From Paramacrobiotus richtersi (lineage: Eukaryota > Tardigrada > Eutardigrada > Parachela > Macrobiotidae), in the NCBI GenBank assembly GCA_034698045.1, contig JAQGAU010001135.1:1-21215 (forward strand): a DNA stretch of 21,215 nt, in the 5' to 3' direction. Below are positions 9,181 to 18,699 of this stretch, in pieces. Below the pieces are notes generated by a model that searched no databases, was not told the origin of the DNA, and saw only the letters and a program-made list of their open reading frames with translations. The position numbers and the translations under genes are program-made. Each line of letters begins with the position of its first letter. Position 1 is the first letter of the stretch.

Positions 9181-11200
9181 CAGCTTCGCTGTTACAACTA
9201 TGGGGAATGTGACCGAACCGAGAACGTCTCCACTGGACTCTAAAGTAACAACTGAGAAGAGCGTAGTGATAAATCTATAACTGAAAATTTAAAAGTTAAT
9301 ATGTAATAGCGTATTACGTGTTACCAGACACTGGATAGCTTCAGGAAACAGGTGAATTTCATGTGTCTTCAGTAATGCCCGAACGAACGTCATCGTAAGT
9401 GAATGTCTCTTCACTGTCAGAAAGATCCACAGAACTGCTTCAGATTAACTGCGAAAGAATGCTTAATAAGCGAGACGAAGTAAAACAGAGAAAAGAGTCC
9501 TATGGTGTGCACTCTGCACACAAATGGCCGAACAAATTCATTTAAAAATAGTAGAAAATTTTATTTTTTAATTATTTTGCGGCTATGTGACTGAAATTAC
9601 GCATAGTTTCGAATGATATCAATTTAATTGGTATCCGATCTACCGGAAGTCCAGAATCGCTGTGTGCAAAGTGACCATCCCTTCTGGATGAGTGCATTTG
9701 CAGCGCAATATCACTGCAGTGTCCAGCAACAAGCCATCAGGAAAAATTTAGCGTGTAGTGATATGATTGCTCTAGCATATGCCGTCGTTTTTGAATAGTA
9801 ACTTCCTCCCACTGTCCTTAAAAAAATTGGGTTGCATTGGGATAGCCGCAGTTGTGTGCCGATTGATACCGGTTGTTGCAGGAGAAGGCATACATGGAAA
9901 GCAGCCAGACCAGACTCGTTCAGTAGCCGCTGGTCAGCTGAGCGCGCATCCAGGTGTGCCACAAAGAGCAGGCCAGGCTGTTTGCTGGCTCTGCCTGTTG
10001 TTCTCTCAATCGCAGTCTTTCTTATAATAATTTCGGCGCGGATGGTCGGATTTCACGGCCTGCCTGCCTTTTGTTCTTATATCAACTCTATTCGCCAGTT
10101 CTCTTTAGAAACCAAAACGATACTGGTCAGAGAAGTTTTCTTGCCAATAAGAATCGTTTGTGCATTGTGCACACTAAAATACTCGGTGTATACGAAAGCG
10201 CCGCGTACTCGAAGTGTTAAGTGTGGATTCTGAACTCTTGTACGTCGACTCCATTATGAGCTTATCGTTACTGCTTGAAAGGTCATGGAATTGTTCCGAA
10301 AAGTGGCACGAGCGATAGTAAACCAAGTTAAAAACACACAAGATTAAAAAAATGTTTGTCAGTCGCATCGAATACTGGCTGCACTGCCGTCTGAACATAT
10401 TAAAATATAATACAAAAGTACCTGCACGAATTGGTAAGAATTAATATTATTATTCTTACTAATTCTTGCAAATACTTCGTGTATCACCAACCAGATACAG
10501 TCCGCGTAACCGTGTAAGTGGTATCTAGACTCGATCTAAAATGTGGAAGAATCTGACTACTACAAACTCATAACTGCTACTGATAACTTTCGTAAGGAAA
10601 ATTTTTCTTTTTTTGCAGAGGTCAGCTGACACGCGAAAACCTCCTTGGTACATCAGTTCACGTTTAATGAATACACACTTCTGACAAGAATCCAGCTTCT
10701 ACTTCCGAGCGCTCTTTTCTGATCACACTGATTATGAGCAAAGCTCTCTCAAAACGACCAGCCACGTCTAGCGTGGCATGGCGTCCTAGCTGATTTGGGT
10801 CTAGACCCGCCACTGGAAAATTGGATTCTCGTTGCAACGGGGATTCAAAAGCAACTGCAACCACGTAACTGCAAGCAATGGTTGTCAAACAGTGGTGCGG
10901 TTAGTTAACAACATTTTACAATAGCGAATAGGAACACGTTAAGCCGATCCATTACGTAACACTCCTACAACCTGTTGTACAGGCTAGCACGTTAATGCTC
11001 GCTGCACTGTCGCCCGTAGGTATTATGCTGCTTTTTACCAGTTCTTGCTAATCGGGTCAGCTCAAAAATAATACGAACAGAAAACAAGTACTTTTCTTTT
11101 CGTACACTCTGTGTCCTATGCGGATCAGCTAAAAAGAGACCATATTGTGAAACGTGTATCACTAGTATGATATTTCCGTCTAGTAGGTTGGGAGTTCCAG
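9181..11200. other. Stretch with no recognisable gene
   Basis: I see no domain or splice-linked exon pair. The plus-strand frames near 9779-10233 include one from the ATG at 9779 with a short hydrophobic N-terminal segment, but no family features and no neighbouring exon. A minus-strand frame at 10664-10888 has fairly even composition but no recognisable motif. An AT-rich inverted repeat sits at 10428-10465. The rest appears to be plain intergenic DNA. Confidence 0.45.
10428..10465. repeat. AT-rich inverted repeat
   Basis: GAATTGGTAAGAAT (10428-10441) and ATTCTTACTAATTC (10452-10465) pair over 14 positions with a single G-T wobble around a 10-base spacer. CACGAA just outside (about 10425-10430) and TTCGTG (about 10476-10481) add a partly paired outer arm. 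It could be a small inverted-repeat element or a cruciform-prone site; no function is shown. Confidence 0.5.
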
Positions 11201-11256
11201 TTTAACGATGAAAAAATATTTGTTTTTGTGTCTCCTTGTTGGATATTATGTATTAG

Positions 11257-11673
11257 TTATGCACCGCATTGTTGGAAGCAGTTCAAGCCCAACAGAATAG
11301 TACGGAAGATTCCCGGCCCAGAATGTCCTATTCTTATGCGATCTGGCAGAAAGAGAACTTTAGGTCAACGGCCTTTACTTATAGAGTGACTAGCGTTGTA
11401 TACCTAAAATGCGATTGGACAATTTTGAGAGCGGAGTTGTTTCATGGTGGCGAAACCAGACAAAACTGAGCGAAGGATATCGCACACTCACCAACGACAC
11501 ACGGATGAAATTAGAAATATACGAGAACCCGGGGCCACTTCCCGCCGCTCGCCGTTACGACCTGCTCGTCAATAACGCTCAACTGAAAGATTTGGGGAAC
11601 TATACCTGCAAAGTCATTCCTTTACTGACACAACAGGAATCTGAGAACTTAACTGCCACCGTCACAGTTGGTT
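11257..11673 (+). pseudogene. First Ig domain with a one-base frameshift
   Basis: The frame opening at 11257 reads QAQQNSTEDSRPR, then YRVTSVVYLKCDW, and hits a stop at 11467. The frame one base away picks up at about 11418 (DNFESGVVSWWRN) and ends TATVTVG at the GTAAGT donor. Together they make one ordinary V/I-type Ig fold, with a first Cys at 11410-11412, a Trp about 13 residues on, and NYTC. So a single-base loss (or two-base gain) most simply explains the break. Glycosylation motifs NST, NQT, NYT and NLT fit an extracellular domain. Confidence 0.6.
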
Positions 11674-12068
11674 GTAAGTGCAGAATACTGACAGTAGCCG
11701 AACTAGACTTATGACTGTAGTTGCAACGAATGCTCGTGCTTCTTATATGTACGCATGTACAGATTGGTTCGCCGAGACTCACATCAGTGAAGTAACACAT
11801 GTCCTCGAAGGAGACACCGTCCTGTTGTCTTGCAACTTCAGCAAGGGATCGCCGTCGGGAATCAGATGGACGACGGAGGAGGTGAGATGCGAAATGCGAG
11901 CTAAAGCATGATAAAGAAAACTTGTGCAGTAGTACTTCCAGTCTACAGAGATGTAGTACAAATTTGTGATGTATCCACCCCCTCTGTCTCTTTTTATTAT
12001 GGGGTAACGTCGTAACATGATACACAACTAACAACCACTTTAAAAAAGACAAAAAACATCACACTGTT

Positions 12069-12705
12069 CTCAACCAACATTTCGCACTGACCGGATTACA
12101 GAGAAGATCTCGTCCAAGCTGGCCGCTGGGGGAGCCGTTCCCAGAACAGCCAAAGCCTGCGCTCGCTGTAACTTGACACTTTTACGCTGGCAAATGTATT
12201 CTTTGGCTCGCTTCTCTCCCATTTCTTGACGAATGTTCTTGGCCAAGGTGGGCGGGCCTCCGAACCTCATGGTCCCATCGTTTCGGATGCCAACGGACAG
12301 AACAAGTATCCACCCGTGATGTTCTGATACTTGGTGACCTTTGCCTGCTCCACCCTTGTACTGCAGCTGCTCCCGCTTTCTTGGATGTTGCCGGGAGATA
12401 ACTCAGCGCAACCATACATCGCGGGGTTGCATCCCAGGTTAATATCTTGCCCCGCTCCCAGGGCGCTAGCGCAACGCCGTCCGGACGCTTCACGTCGATT
12501 CGGGAAATGCCCGGGGGCACCAACTCCGTCTCGTATCCAGCAGAAGCGAACGTGCGCTTGATAAAACTGTTGAGTGTGGCATGAGCTGTCTTTCTCCCTG
12601 CACTTCTCTTACAGCTCGGAGCGTGGTATCCTCGGGCGTCTGCCCTGTCGCCGCATATGCACTTTTGCGCAACGCTCACTGGGGCACCGAGCTGAAACTG
12701 GTCGA
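12069..12705 (-). mobile_element. Decayed non-LTR-type retrotransposon fragment (pol C-terminus)
   Basis: The minus strand encodes a zinc-knuckle-like C-x-C-G-x3-D-x3-G-x-H-x2-S-C, then GRKTAHATLNSF, then GISRIDVKRPDGVALAPWERG and LTWDATP. This order is typical of the region downstream of reverse transcriptase in many animal retrotransposon polyproteins. The reading continues in a second frame (KVTKYQNITGGYLFCP ... SETMGP, then a stop where Trp is expected) and a third (QRKSVKLQRAQALAVLGT, close to 12100-12190). At least two frameshifts and one stop show it is dead. No reverse-transcriptase core, endonuclease, poly-A tail or target-site duplication was seen, so this is a short 3' remnant. It lies antisense within the damaged Ig-receptor gene. 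Confidence 0.75.
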
Positions 12706-12742
12706 AAAAAAACCCCGGTCAAAAGACATTAGCGCGTTGTCC

Positions 12743-12758
12743 GATGCCGGCCGGCATC
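12743..12758. repeat. Perfect 16-bp palindrome
   Basis: GATGCCGGCCGGCATC is its own reverse complement. It lies just outside the retrotransposon fragment and is GC-rich compared with the flanking DNA. Function unknown. Confidence 0.5.
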
Positions 12759-12769
12759 TGTGATTTCCG

Positions 12770-13153
12770 GAAATGCACCTGATGAAATACGTATTTTCAA
12801 ATTTTTTGAGGGTATCCAGTCACAAAACTTTGGTTATATGTCTGTCTTTCATATACATACTATGTTCTATGGGAAAATACCCAGAAACAACGTTGACACA
12901 ATGAAAACTCTAAATCAAATTAAAATTTGTCCCGGTCTGCACGTGAGAAACAGTAGCTAAACTCAAACTAACGTTGCCCCGCATGATGAAACCAAAAAAC
13001 CATTAGCTCGATCTGCTTTCTCCGGTCCTTACAAAAAATCGTTTACCGATTTGCTCACGCAGACATTTGGCTGGGCTCTTTGGTGTTTCTGCATCACGCT
13101 ATACGCTTGTTGCGACCAGACTTGAAGTCCCAAATGGGTTGTCTGCTCTTGTG

Positions 13154-13184
<31 letters not shown>

Positions 13185-13930
13185 AGAGCTGGAAACAAGA
13201 AATCAGACGAAAACTTACAGTACACCGGGCTACTGGCGTCAGATGGTTGGGTATTATGATGATAAAGCTACAACGATTATCCAACCTCTGCTTGGCATGC
13301 TTCTTACTAGACATAAATTCCTACGTAACTGCTTACTTAATTATAAATTTATAACAATTTGTTACTGCAGACTTACGCGATCCATTAGGCATCTTTATTA
13401 CTCCATATTGCATAACACTGCGTATTCTATACTGCATACTGCATAACACACGAGTGAACAAACTGGACCATTTATTTCCTTAAACTAATGCATATCAGTC
13501 AGAAAGAGAAAGTTCATAGAACAGTGAAAGTACCAAACTGCAGTTCCTCGAACTTTGTCGCTCAATCCATGGTCCCCAAGATGGCTGCTGTGTTACCTCT
13601 CCGTAGTACAATGGACAAGCGCTGACGCAAAAACTCACTGCAGGATCGTTTCTTCTCCGTCACCGTTTGCAGCAGCATGTCGATCCGCTACTGCCGTATA
13701 CATAAACCAGACAATGTGGAGTACTAATATATAGAGTGGTAACAATGATACCATAATCCCGTTCGACGTACAAGCGGTACAAAAGTATATTGCGCTTTGT
13801 ACAGACAGTATTACATCATATATAATATTCACGGGCAGATTGCTGATAACAGATAAACAGCAATAAAAATGTGATGTTTGTGTCTTATTCACGAGAATTA
13901 TGTTTGTTGTATTTCCATGGCTAGACTTAG
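12770..13930. other. Stretch with no recognisable gene
   Basis: It contains a TAA microsatellite and AT-rich DNA. A minus-strand frame (13635-13892) has two hydrophobic segments but begins with no ATG and shows no family features. If the Ig receptor was once whole, this would be part of its last intron plus the place of the missing exon for the second half of Ig domain 2; I could not find that exon. Confidence 0.4.
13154..13182. repeat. TAA microsatellite
   Basis: Nine uninterrupted TAA units plus TA, in otherwise non-coding DNA. Confidence 0.9.
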
Positions 13931-14227
13931 CAACTGTTATGGTATTGTGTTCTTGTTGCTGTGGTATTTGAGTGCTCAGTAGAGCTCTACCGGATGCGAA
14001 AGAAAGTCGTATTTAAAGTTATTCAGTATTATAACGACGCATACCAGACAATAAATAAAACAGGAAAGGTTGATAGCGAAGAGAATGCGGAAATAGTTCC
14101 CAGTAGTTACAGTCAGTTTGCCCAGGTACCAGTTCCCAATGGTGCCGATAGGCCCCAGATAGCAACTGCCATAAAGGAAGTACTTCCCAGGCACAAGATC
14201 ATACAGATCCCAGTCCACCATGTCTAG
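13931..14227 (+). CDS. Membrane-anchor and cytoplasmic-tail exon, candidate end of the Ig receptor
   Basis: After an acceptor-like CTTAG at 13926-13930 the frame encodes 98 residues: QLLWYCVLVAVVFECSVELY, then RMRKKVVFK, then a polar tail ending IIQIPVHHV. Hydrophobic residues followed by a basic cluster are the mark of a type I membrane anchor, although the hydrophobic run within this exon (about 12 residues) is short and would need an upstream exon to complete it. The tail has several tyrosines (QYYNDAY, SSYSQF) but no clear ITIM or ITAM. It starts in phase 0, as does the last Ig exon's donor at 11882. It could also belong to another gene; the link is inferred. Confidence 0.4.
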   Translation, partial: QLLWYCVLVAVVFECSVELYRMRKKVVFKVIQYYNDAYQTINKTGKVDSEENAEIVPSSYSQFAQVPVPNGADRPQIATAIKEVLPRHKIIQIPVHHV

Positions 14228-15060
14228 TCCATGATCCCATGTTTTCGTAGTACCCTCGGAGAGTCAGAAGCGTCGCCGTTAGGCGTTATGGCTTCTTGAA
14301 AGAAGGGGGATACTTGTTTTACCCGCTGGCTGTCGAAACTTTAGGAACGGTGGGCACGGCCTTCGTTTAACTTTTTCAATTTGCTAAGCACAAGGTTCGG
14401 GGTTTAACAGCTGAGCCCAGAGCGACGACATTTATTAAGCAACACATTAGTTTAGCTGTTATTAAAGGTAGCGCCGCTTCTGTTTTGGGTACGTTACCTG
14501 CACGTTCCACGGTGTCTGGTAACGATTTCGGTTGTTTTTTTAACGTCTAAACTTGGTATTAATCAGTAGTCTGGATGCTATGGCATTGTGTGCCGTTGCC
14601 GCTAACAAATTGGAATCACATCATTTGTTTGTTGAGACATTCACCGGGACGCTGTATTATATCAGCATATCAATATTCTTTTGTTATTGCGCCCGGAACT
14701 GATTAAAATTAGATTGAATCAGTGCATAACGTGAGGAATCACTAGCGAATATATGTATAGGTTGTGTCAGCGTTGTCACATAGCGGCTGTTTGTTTCCAC
14801 GTGAGATTTGTGCTATCTCTATAACCGTGCTCCGCTGATGTAACGTATAAGGATATGTATATCGGTATTCACCTCAATTCAGTTCATATTTAAAACAGGA
14901 ATCGGGGTAAAAATATTTCAAAAATGAACTATGTATGTTACCAATCGCTAGAAAGTAAATCGAGTATCGATGCAACAGATGGCACGGTTATTGTTTTGAC
15001 TGGAAGACGACTGGCTGTCGTCGACTGCTCTCAATGCATGGCGCATTAGCTTTCAAGTTG
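14228..15060. other. Stretch with no recognisable gene; contains an upstream-module relic
   Basis: From about 14600 to 14760 the sequence resembles the peptide-gene upstream module: CATTTGTTTGTTGAGACATT (about 14620), ACCGGGACGCTG (about 14643), and TGATTAAAATTAGATTGAATCAGTGCA (about 14699). No signal exon accompanies it. A 42-codon frame from the ATG at 14925 has no recognisable features. Confidence 0.45.
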
Positions 15061-15067
15061 TACCTGC

Positions 15068-15354
15068 ATGGTACGGTCATGCTGCACGCTGATACAGAAG
15101 AGAAATCTAGAAACTTCTCGTAATGTGATGATGTTAACCAGTGAGTTAAGGACTTGTCTAAAAAGGTATAACATAATATTCAATGTGATAATTCTGGCAT
15201 CTGCCGCACTTTGTCACCAACACATTCTTTCTTCTTTGCAGTTGCTCTACTCCCAGTCCCGCCGACCCTAGAAGTCTTCAGGACAGTCACGAGTGAGATT
15301 GGCAACTGTCTCTGGCAAGGCGATGACGGGGTCCCAATGGAGCCTTTTTAACCG
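15068..15354 (+). other. Candidate spliced antisense transcript at the LRR gene 3' end
   Basis: On the plus strand, a GTGAGT donor at 15141 and a strong pyrimidine-rich acceptor (TTCTTTCTTCTTTGCAG ending 15241) define a 101-base intron. Splicing joins a frame from the ATG at 15068 in phase to a frame ending near 15354, which is antisense to the LRR coding exon. The predicted peptide has no domain. It may be a non-coding antisense RNA or chance. Confidence 0.2.
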
Positions 15355-16375
15355 GTACACCGTTCCACATGCTTCATTTAAAACAATGGTGAACGTAGCT
15401 TCTTGAGCTCGAGTTTTGGCCCACTGAGCCAAATCCTTCAGTGCGCAACATGAGCAGTCCGAATTATCCGGGCAGAAGTTGTTCTTTTCCAGGCTCATTG
15501 CAATATGGCGTACAAGCCCAGTGCTCGGAATGGTTTGCAAAACTTCCTTCGGAATGGTAGTCAGGTTGTTTTGATCTAGTCGGATTTTGCGGATGGAATT
15601 CAGCGAAAAGGATGAATTACTGCAGAAAACCTTTTGCAGGCCAGGATGCTGTTTGTCTAGATAAATTTCCCGCTACGAAAGTACAGCACAGCATCAGTCA
15701 ACCAATATGGATCCGATGAACTACAGTATGATTCATTCGCTTTGCAGCTATTACATGCTACTGCCTTACCAGGCTGGCTGACAATGGCCTCAAAATACTC
15801 CAGTCAAACGACGTTAGCGCGTTTTCGTATATCCGCAATTTAATTAGCGAAGGTGACATGCCGGTATCTGCGATTTCCACAAAAGCATCTGGTGATATAT
15901 CACGGACCCCACCGGTTATCCAGAGATATTGCAATGACCGGTATCCTTTGAAACACTTTGACTCTAACTTTTCGATTTTGCAGTCGGACAAGAGTAATTC
16001 AGTTAACTGCCCTTTGACCCGATCCAGCAGTAGGTTGAACTGGAAGTCATCGCTCTCCGTAGACCGGAAGCCCTTGAAATAGACCATCCTTAACGATACA
16101 AGGCTGGATGAAAATGACTCGGCTCCATTTCCAAGGACGTTGCAGTACGTTCCATTTTTCGCGGAGAAACATGACGAACCCAGGTTAATCGTTGTTACAC
16201 AGGTTGGAATTAACTCAATGTTAAAATTCCCGGGAACAGTAACATCCTCACAGTCCAGACCATCATAGTGGACAATGGTGCAGTTTGGATTTGGCAGGCT
16301 CGAGACGTTCTGCGAGGTGACAGGAATCGTCAATCCTGTAAGTAGCGCAGCCAGTGAAAATAGCGAGATTTGCAT
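15268..16375 (-). CDS. Secreted leucine-rich-repeat protein (two exons)
   Basis: Exon 1 is 16375-15770 and exon 2 is 15672-15268. They join through a 97-base intron with the donor CTG|GTAAGG and acceptor CGTAG, both phase 0, to give 336 residues. Residues 1-22 form a signal peptide (MQISLFSLAALLTGLTIPVT). Residues 30-80 are a cysteine-containing N-terminal cap (CTIVHYDGLDCEDV and later Cys). Leucine-rich repeats run from about 91 to 265, for example LTELLLSDCKIEKL, LRIYENALTSF and IRKIRLDQNNLTTIP. Residues about 263-336 form an LRR C-terminal cap with NNFCPDNSDCSCCALKDLAQW and a final DCPEDF. No membrane segment or GPI-type tail is present, so it is probably secreted. Glycosylation sites include NVS, NCT, NGT and NLT. 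Such proteins bind other proteins in adhesion, matrix or immunity; the partner is unknown. The frame is intact, unlike most neighbours. Confidence 0.85.
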
Positions 16376-16458
16376 GTTGTGAACGGTTTCTGTTGCAAAT
16401 GTAGTAAATCGTCTGCAGATATTGCTGTAACTAAAAGTGGCTTGCAGACATCAACAGG

Positions 16459-16489
16459 ACAGCCGATTTTCACAAAGGCTGTCGGCTGT
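16459..16489. repeat. Short inverted repeat upstream of the LRR gene
   Basis: ACAGCCGA (16459-16466) and TCGGCTGT (16482-16489) are exact reverse complements 15 bases apart, about 85 to 115 bases upstream of the LRR start codon at 16375. It may be a protein-binding site, but there is no comparison to support this. Confidence 0.3.
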
Positions 16490-16734
16490 AATTATCGATC
16501 AGATCGCTGATGCGATAACTGCCCGTTAACAGTTGGATTGCTGTACATACGGTGGATAGTCGGATGCCACGTCATCCGTAAAGCAAGGGACAATATAGCA
16601 AGCGTAATTAGCAAAGGCGCAATAATATAACGAAAAAATACACCGAGCTATGACATAAAAACAGGAAAACCCACAAACATATTCTCAAAAGCATTAGAAC
16701 AACAAAGCACTCGCTATCGTCGTCCTTGTAAACG

Positions 16735-16740
16735 TTTATT
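16735..16740 (-). promoter_or_regulatory. Polyadenylation signal of the carboxylesterase relic
   Basis: TTTATT on the plus strand is AATAAA on the minus strand, about 29 bases past the stop at 16769. Confidence 0.5.
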
Positions 16741-16768
16741 CCTCGCGTCATTCGATTTCGTTGTCGCA

Positions 16769-17998
16769 TTAATATGTTCCCATAATTAACTGCACACTGT
16801 ACTCCATGCTGAAGATACTTACATGGAAGTGTTTCCAGAGTAGCTCTGTTCTAGTCTCCTTGCCGGTCATGTTGAAATGCTGCATAACTTTATTCGCCAG
16901 CGCGTAGTTTGGCTCCGTACACTTAGCTCCCGATCCGGTGCTGGTTAACAAAAACTGACGAGCCACAATTTCTCGTACTGTGTCCAAAGTCAGTGGTTTG
17001 CTGGGGTCGAACAGGTCCCGGTAGATAACTGACGAGATCATGTGTCTGTTGTTACCATGTGCGAAAACGGTTCCAAGAAATCTTACATTGTTTTAGACCG
17101 GCAATATCCTCTCGTAGGTATCCCGTAAGAAAATTAGGTGGACTAGATGGGCCGATTTCATTTCGGAGCACTCGGATGGGGAGGTCTTTGATAAGCTCAA
17201 CGATTAATCCGAACCGTTGTGATAACGTCAGCTGCCGAAGGAACGTGTTATTGTTGTTTGGATGTGTTGTCATTTTACTGATTGGTCTACCAGGCCTTGA
17301 CTGACTGCCTGGACCAGCTGCATCGGCACTTGTCCGAGACAGTTGATTAGTTGTCCGGAGGGGCATCCCACTTGTGCAAATGCTTCTGCCATGGGGCCAC
17401 TGATGTAAAGTATGTTCACCATGACACTGCCACTCAATGCAACAATACCGCGGACTTGATCTGAACAAACAAACGAGTTATCACCATCATACCACAAAAA
17501 TTGTCCAAAAACCAAGTGCTTGGCTTACAGCTTACAGTTATGCTGTGGCTTTTACAGTTCGTCGCTACTACTTGATTGTTACTGACCGCTCGCTTTAGGA
17601 GCAAGCAAAAGAATGGATGTTAGCGTCCCACGGGCCATCAGCACTTTCTCCAAGCACGTTGGCATCCCTTTCGAATTTGAAGATATTCCATTTAATCCAG
17701 CGCAATGCTAATTTGCAGTCGCCTACACACAATCTAACTATTTTAATGTAACCAGATTTCCTGGGATATTGTGCAGAGGCTAATGGAAGTTGTCGTCGCG
17801 AAACGGAATGTTAAATATGTTTCGGGCTTATTACATAGAACTTGAGAAAGCATGCGCACCACGTTGCATTTGGTTTCACGTTAATGCTGCGTGCCGCTCG
17901 CCTGGTTTCTTGATAGAAAACGAGTCAATCTGTGGGTTTACACCTGAATCAGCATGCCCCTGCTTTGTAATGCCGGAAACTGTGTGCATGCCGTTGAC
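16769..17998 (-). pseudogene. Type-B carboxylesterase/cholinesterase-family gene, decayed
   Basis: Pieces appear in family order. Near 17998-17878: NGMHTVSGITKQG then DSFSIKKPGER, resembling the N-terminal strand and the G-I-P-Y-A-x-P-P-x-G-E segment with residues lost. Near 17803-17750: a piece with NIPGNL, interrupted by a stop. Exon 17707-17595: ALRWIKWNI, then LGESADG, the nucleophile elbow, where the family has G-E-S-A-G; a stop follows at 17597-17595 while the neighbouring frame reads LLAPKASG as expected. Exon 17460-17279: GIVALSGS, AFAQVGC and INCLGQVP. Exon 17231-17087: RFGLIVELIKDLPIRVL. Last exon 17028-16769: IYRDLF and onward. The last three join through introns of 47 and 58 bases in matching phases (0 and 1). 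The catalytic Ser codon is at 17645-17643, but the elbow's last Gly is Asp. Large parts, stops and a frameshift show it is not an active enzyme. An enzyme-dead neuroligin-like product is unlikely given the stops. Confidence 0.7.
17087..17460 (-). pseudogene. Best-preserved carboxylesterase exons
   Basis: Exon 17460-17279 begins after TTTGTTCAG and encodes QVRGIVALSGSVM and then VGCPSGQLINCLGQVPMQL. This corresponds to the SGS strand after the catalytic serine and the disulfide-bearing segment with GC and CL. The donor TCA|GTAAAA and acceptor CGGCAG remove 47 bases in phase 0. Exon 17231-17087 encodes LTLSQRFGLIVEL ... NFLTGYLREDIAGL, where the family has F-x-P-V-V-D-G and G-x-x-x-x-E-G; here the key Asp and Glu are not in their usual context. 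The donor T|GTAAGA (phase 1) leads to a 58-base intron before 17028. Confidence 0.6.
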
Positions 17999-18083
17999 GT
18001 AAACAACGCTGCCGCAGCACTCTTCGAGCTGTAATTGTTTGTTAAGTGTTTACCGTTCTAACTTTGTCGATATTTAGATGGTT

Positions 18084-18609
18084 TTAAGGTGAAAAAATAC
18101 CCAGTGGGGCATGAGTGGGCTCCGTTTTGGGCGGTGAAGCGGGCTTTTGCCCCGGGCCCCAGGGCTGGCACTTGGACCCTTCACAATTGCACCAACTATC
18201 ATCCATGCACTGTTTAAGGTTGCAATTGGTTGCCGGCAGTTTCATGGCCAGCGGCGATACATTCCAGACCAGTAACAGTGGAGAAACCTCAACCAAACAG
18301 CAAATGCAACTGCGTGCTCCTGGCGTGCGCGTTCGCTCTCTTAAATGGTATCTTGCATAACAACTTATCGGCACTGATTTTTCTTTTTTTGTTAATATCC
18401 TAACTACAGTACTTAGCCGAAGTAGCCGAACTCTTTTAGAGGGAACTGTAGGTGCAAACGAACGCAAAAACAATTCCTCTTTAACAACACAAGCCTGCGA
18501 GTCACACAAACCGTGTTAATTTTCATAAGTATACGAGCGTTGCACTTACCGGCTACACAGCTGCTACAACAAGCACCACTGTCATAAGGAAAACACGCAG
18601 AACATTCAT
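18084..18609 (-). pseudogene. Six-cysteine peptide family, decayed copy D
   Basis: Exon 1 begins at 18609 with MNVLRVFLMTVVLVVAAV, but codon 19, CAG in the other copies, is TAG (18555-18553). The donor CCG|GTAAGT after it is intact. Exon 2 corresponds to 18269-18084. The acceptor AG seen in the other copies is TG here (TTACTG|GTCTGG), although an in-phase GAG six codons upstream might serve. The peptide starts VWNVSPLAMKLP and keeps C-x4-C-x5-C-x-C-x4-C, then turns into a Pro-rich tail (GPGQKPASPPK) with no sixth cysteine. The TATA box present in copies A, B, C and E is deleted: the segment between CATTAG and GGAATGCAGGCG is about 19 bases shorter than in copy E. Four independent defects make this a pseudogene, yet the cysteine core is still recognisable, so decay is probably recent. 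Confidence 0.75.
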
Positions 18610-18699
18610 GGTCCACAACGTACAAAATTTAATATGATGGGCAGTTAACAACCGAGGCAAGCACTTAAACTTCAACTGTTTTCCATTAGCCAGAGCACC

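Larger units (their letters stand above)
11209..14227 (+). pseudogene. Immunoglobulin-domain membrane receptor, damaged
   Basis: An N-terminal signal-like segment starts at the ATG at 11209 (MKKYLFLCLLVGYYVLVM). The first Ig domain follows in two frames: strand-B motif VYLKCDW ends near 11418 in one frame, and VSWWRNQTKL ... LKDLGNYTCKV continues one base out of register to about 11673. Cys, Trp and the D-x-G-x-Y-x-C motif are all visible. A donor GGTT|GTAAGT (phase 1) at 11674 joins an acceptor at 11762 to a second Ig domain start (11763-11881: EGDTVLLSCNFSKG ... IRWTTEE), which ends at a GTGAGA donor. Its second half is missing. A separate exon at 13931-14227 gives LLWYCVLVAVVF, a basic RMRKK stop-transfer and a tail of about 75 residues; it fits in phase but its membership is an inference. 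The frame breaks between the signal segment and the Ig domain and again near 11413-11420, so I call a pseudogene. A retrotransposon fragment lies between the Ig exons and the tail exon. Confidence 0.6.

Noticed and set aside
9779-10233. Three overlapping plus-strand frames, one from an ATG with a signal-like start
   Set aside because: No recognisable domain, no splice partner, and the frames compete with each other; evidence is too weak to call a gene.
10664-10888. Minus-strand frame of 74 codons
   Set aside because: Even composition but no motif, no splice context and no paralogue in the window.
12331-12763. Plus-strand frames across the retrotransposon fragment
   Set aside because: They are shadows of the minus-strand pol fragment.
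13635-13892. Minus-strand frame with two hydrophobic stretches resembling membrane segments
   Set aside because: It begins without an ATG, its first half is AT-rich, and no receptor motif is present. Hydrophobicity alone is expected in AT-rich frames.
16769-16822. GTAAGT within the last carboxylesterase exon as a true donor
   Set aside because: The only in-frame acceptor nearby would give a 33-base intron, shorter than the others here; the frame reads through to a stop just before the AATAAA, so I kept it unspliced but the matter is open.
17790-18002. Plus-strand frame of 70 codons
   Set aside because: It is antisense to the N-terminal remnants of the carboxylesterase and has no features of its own.
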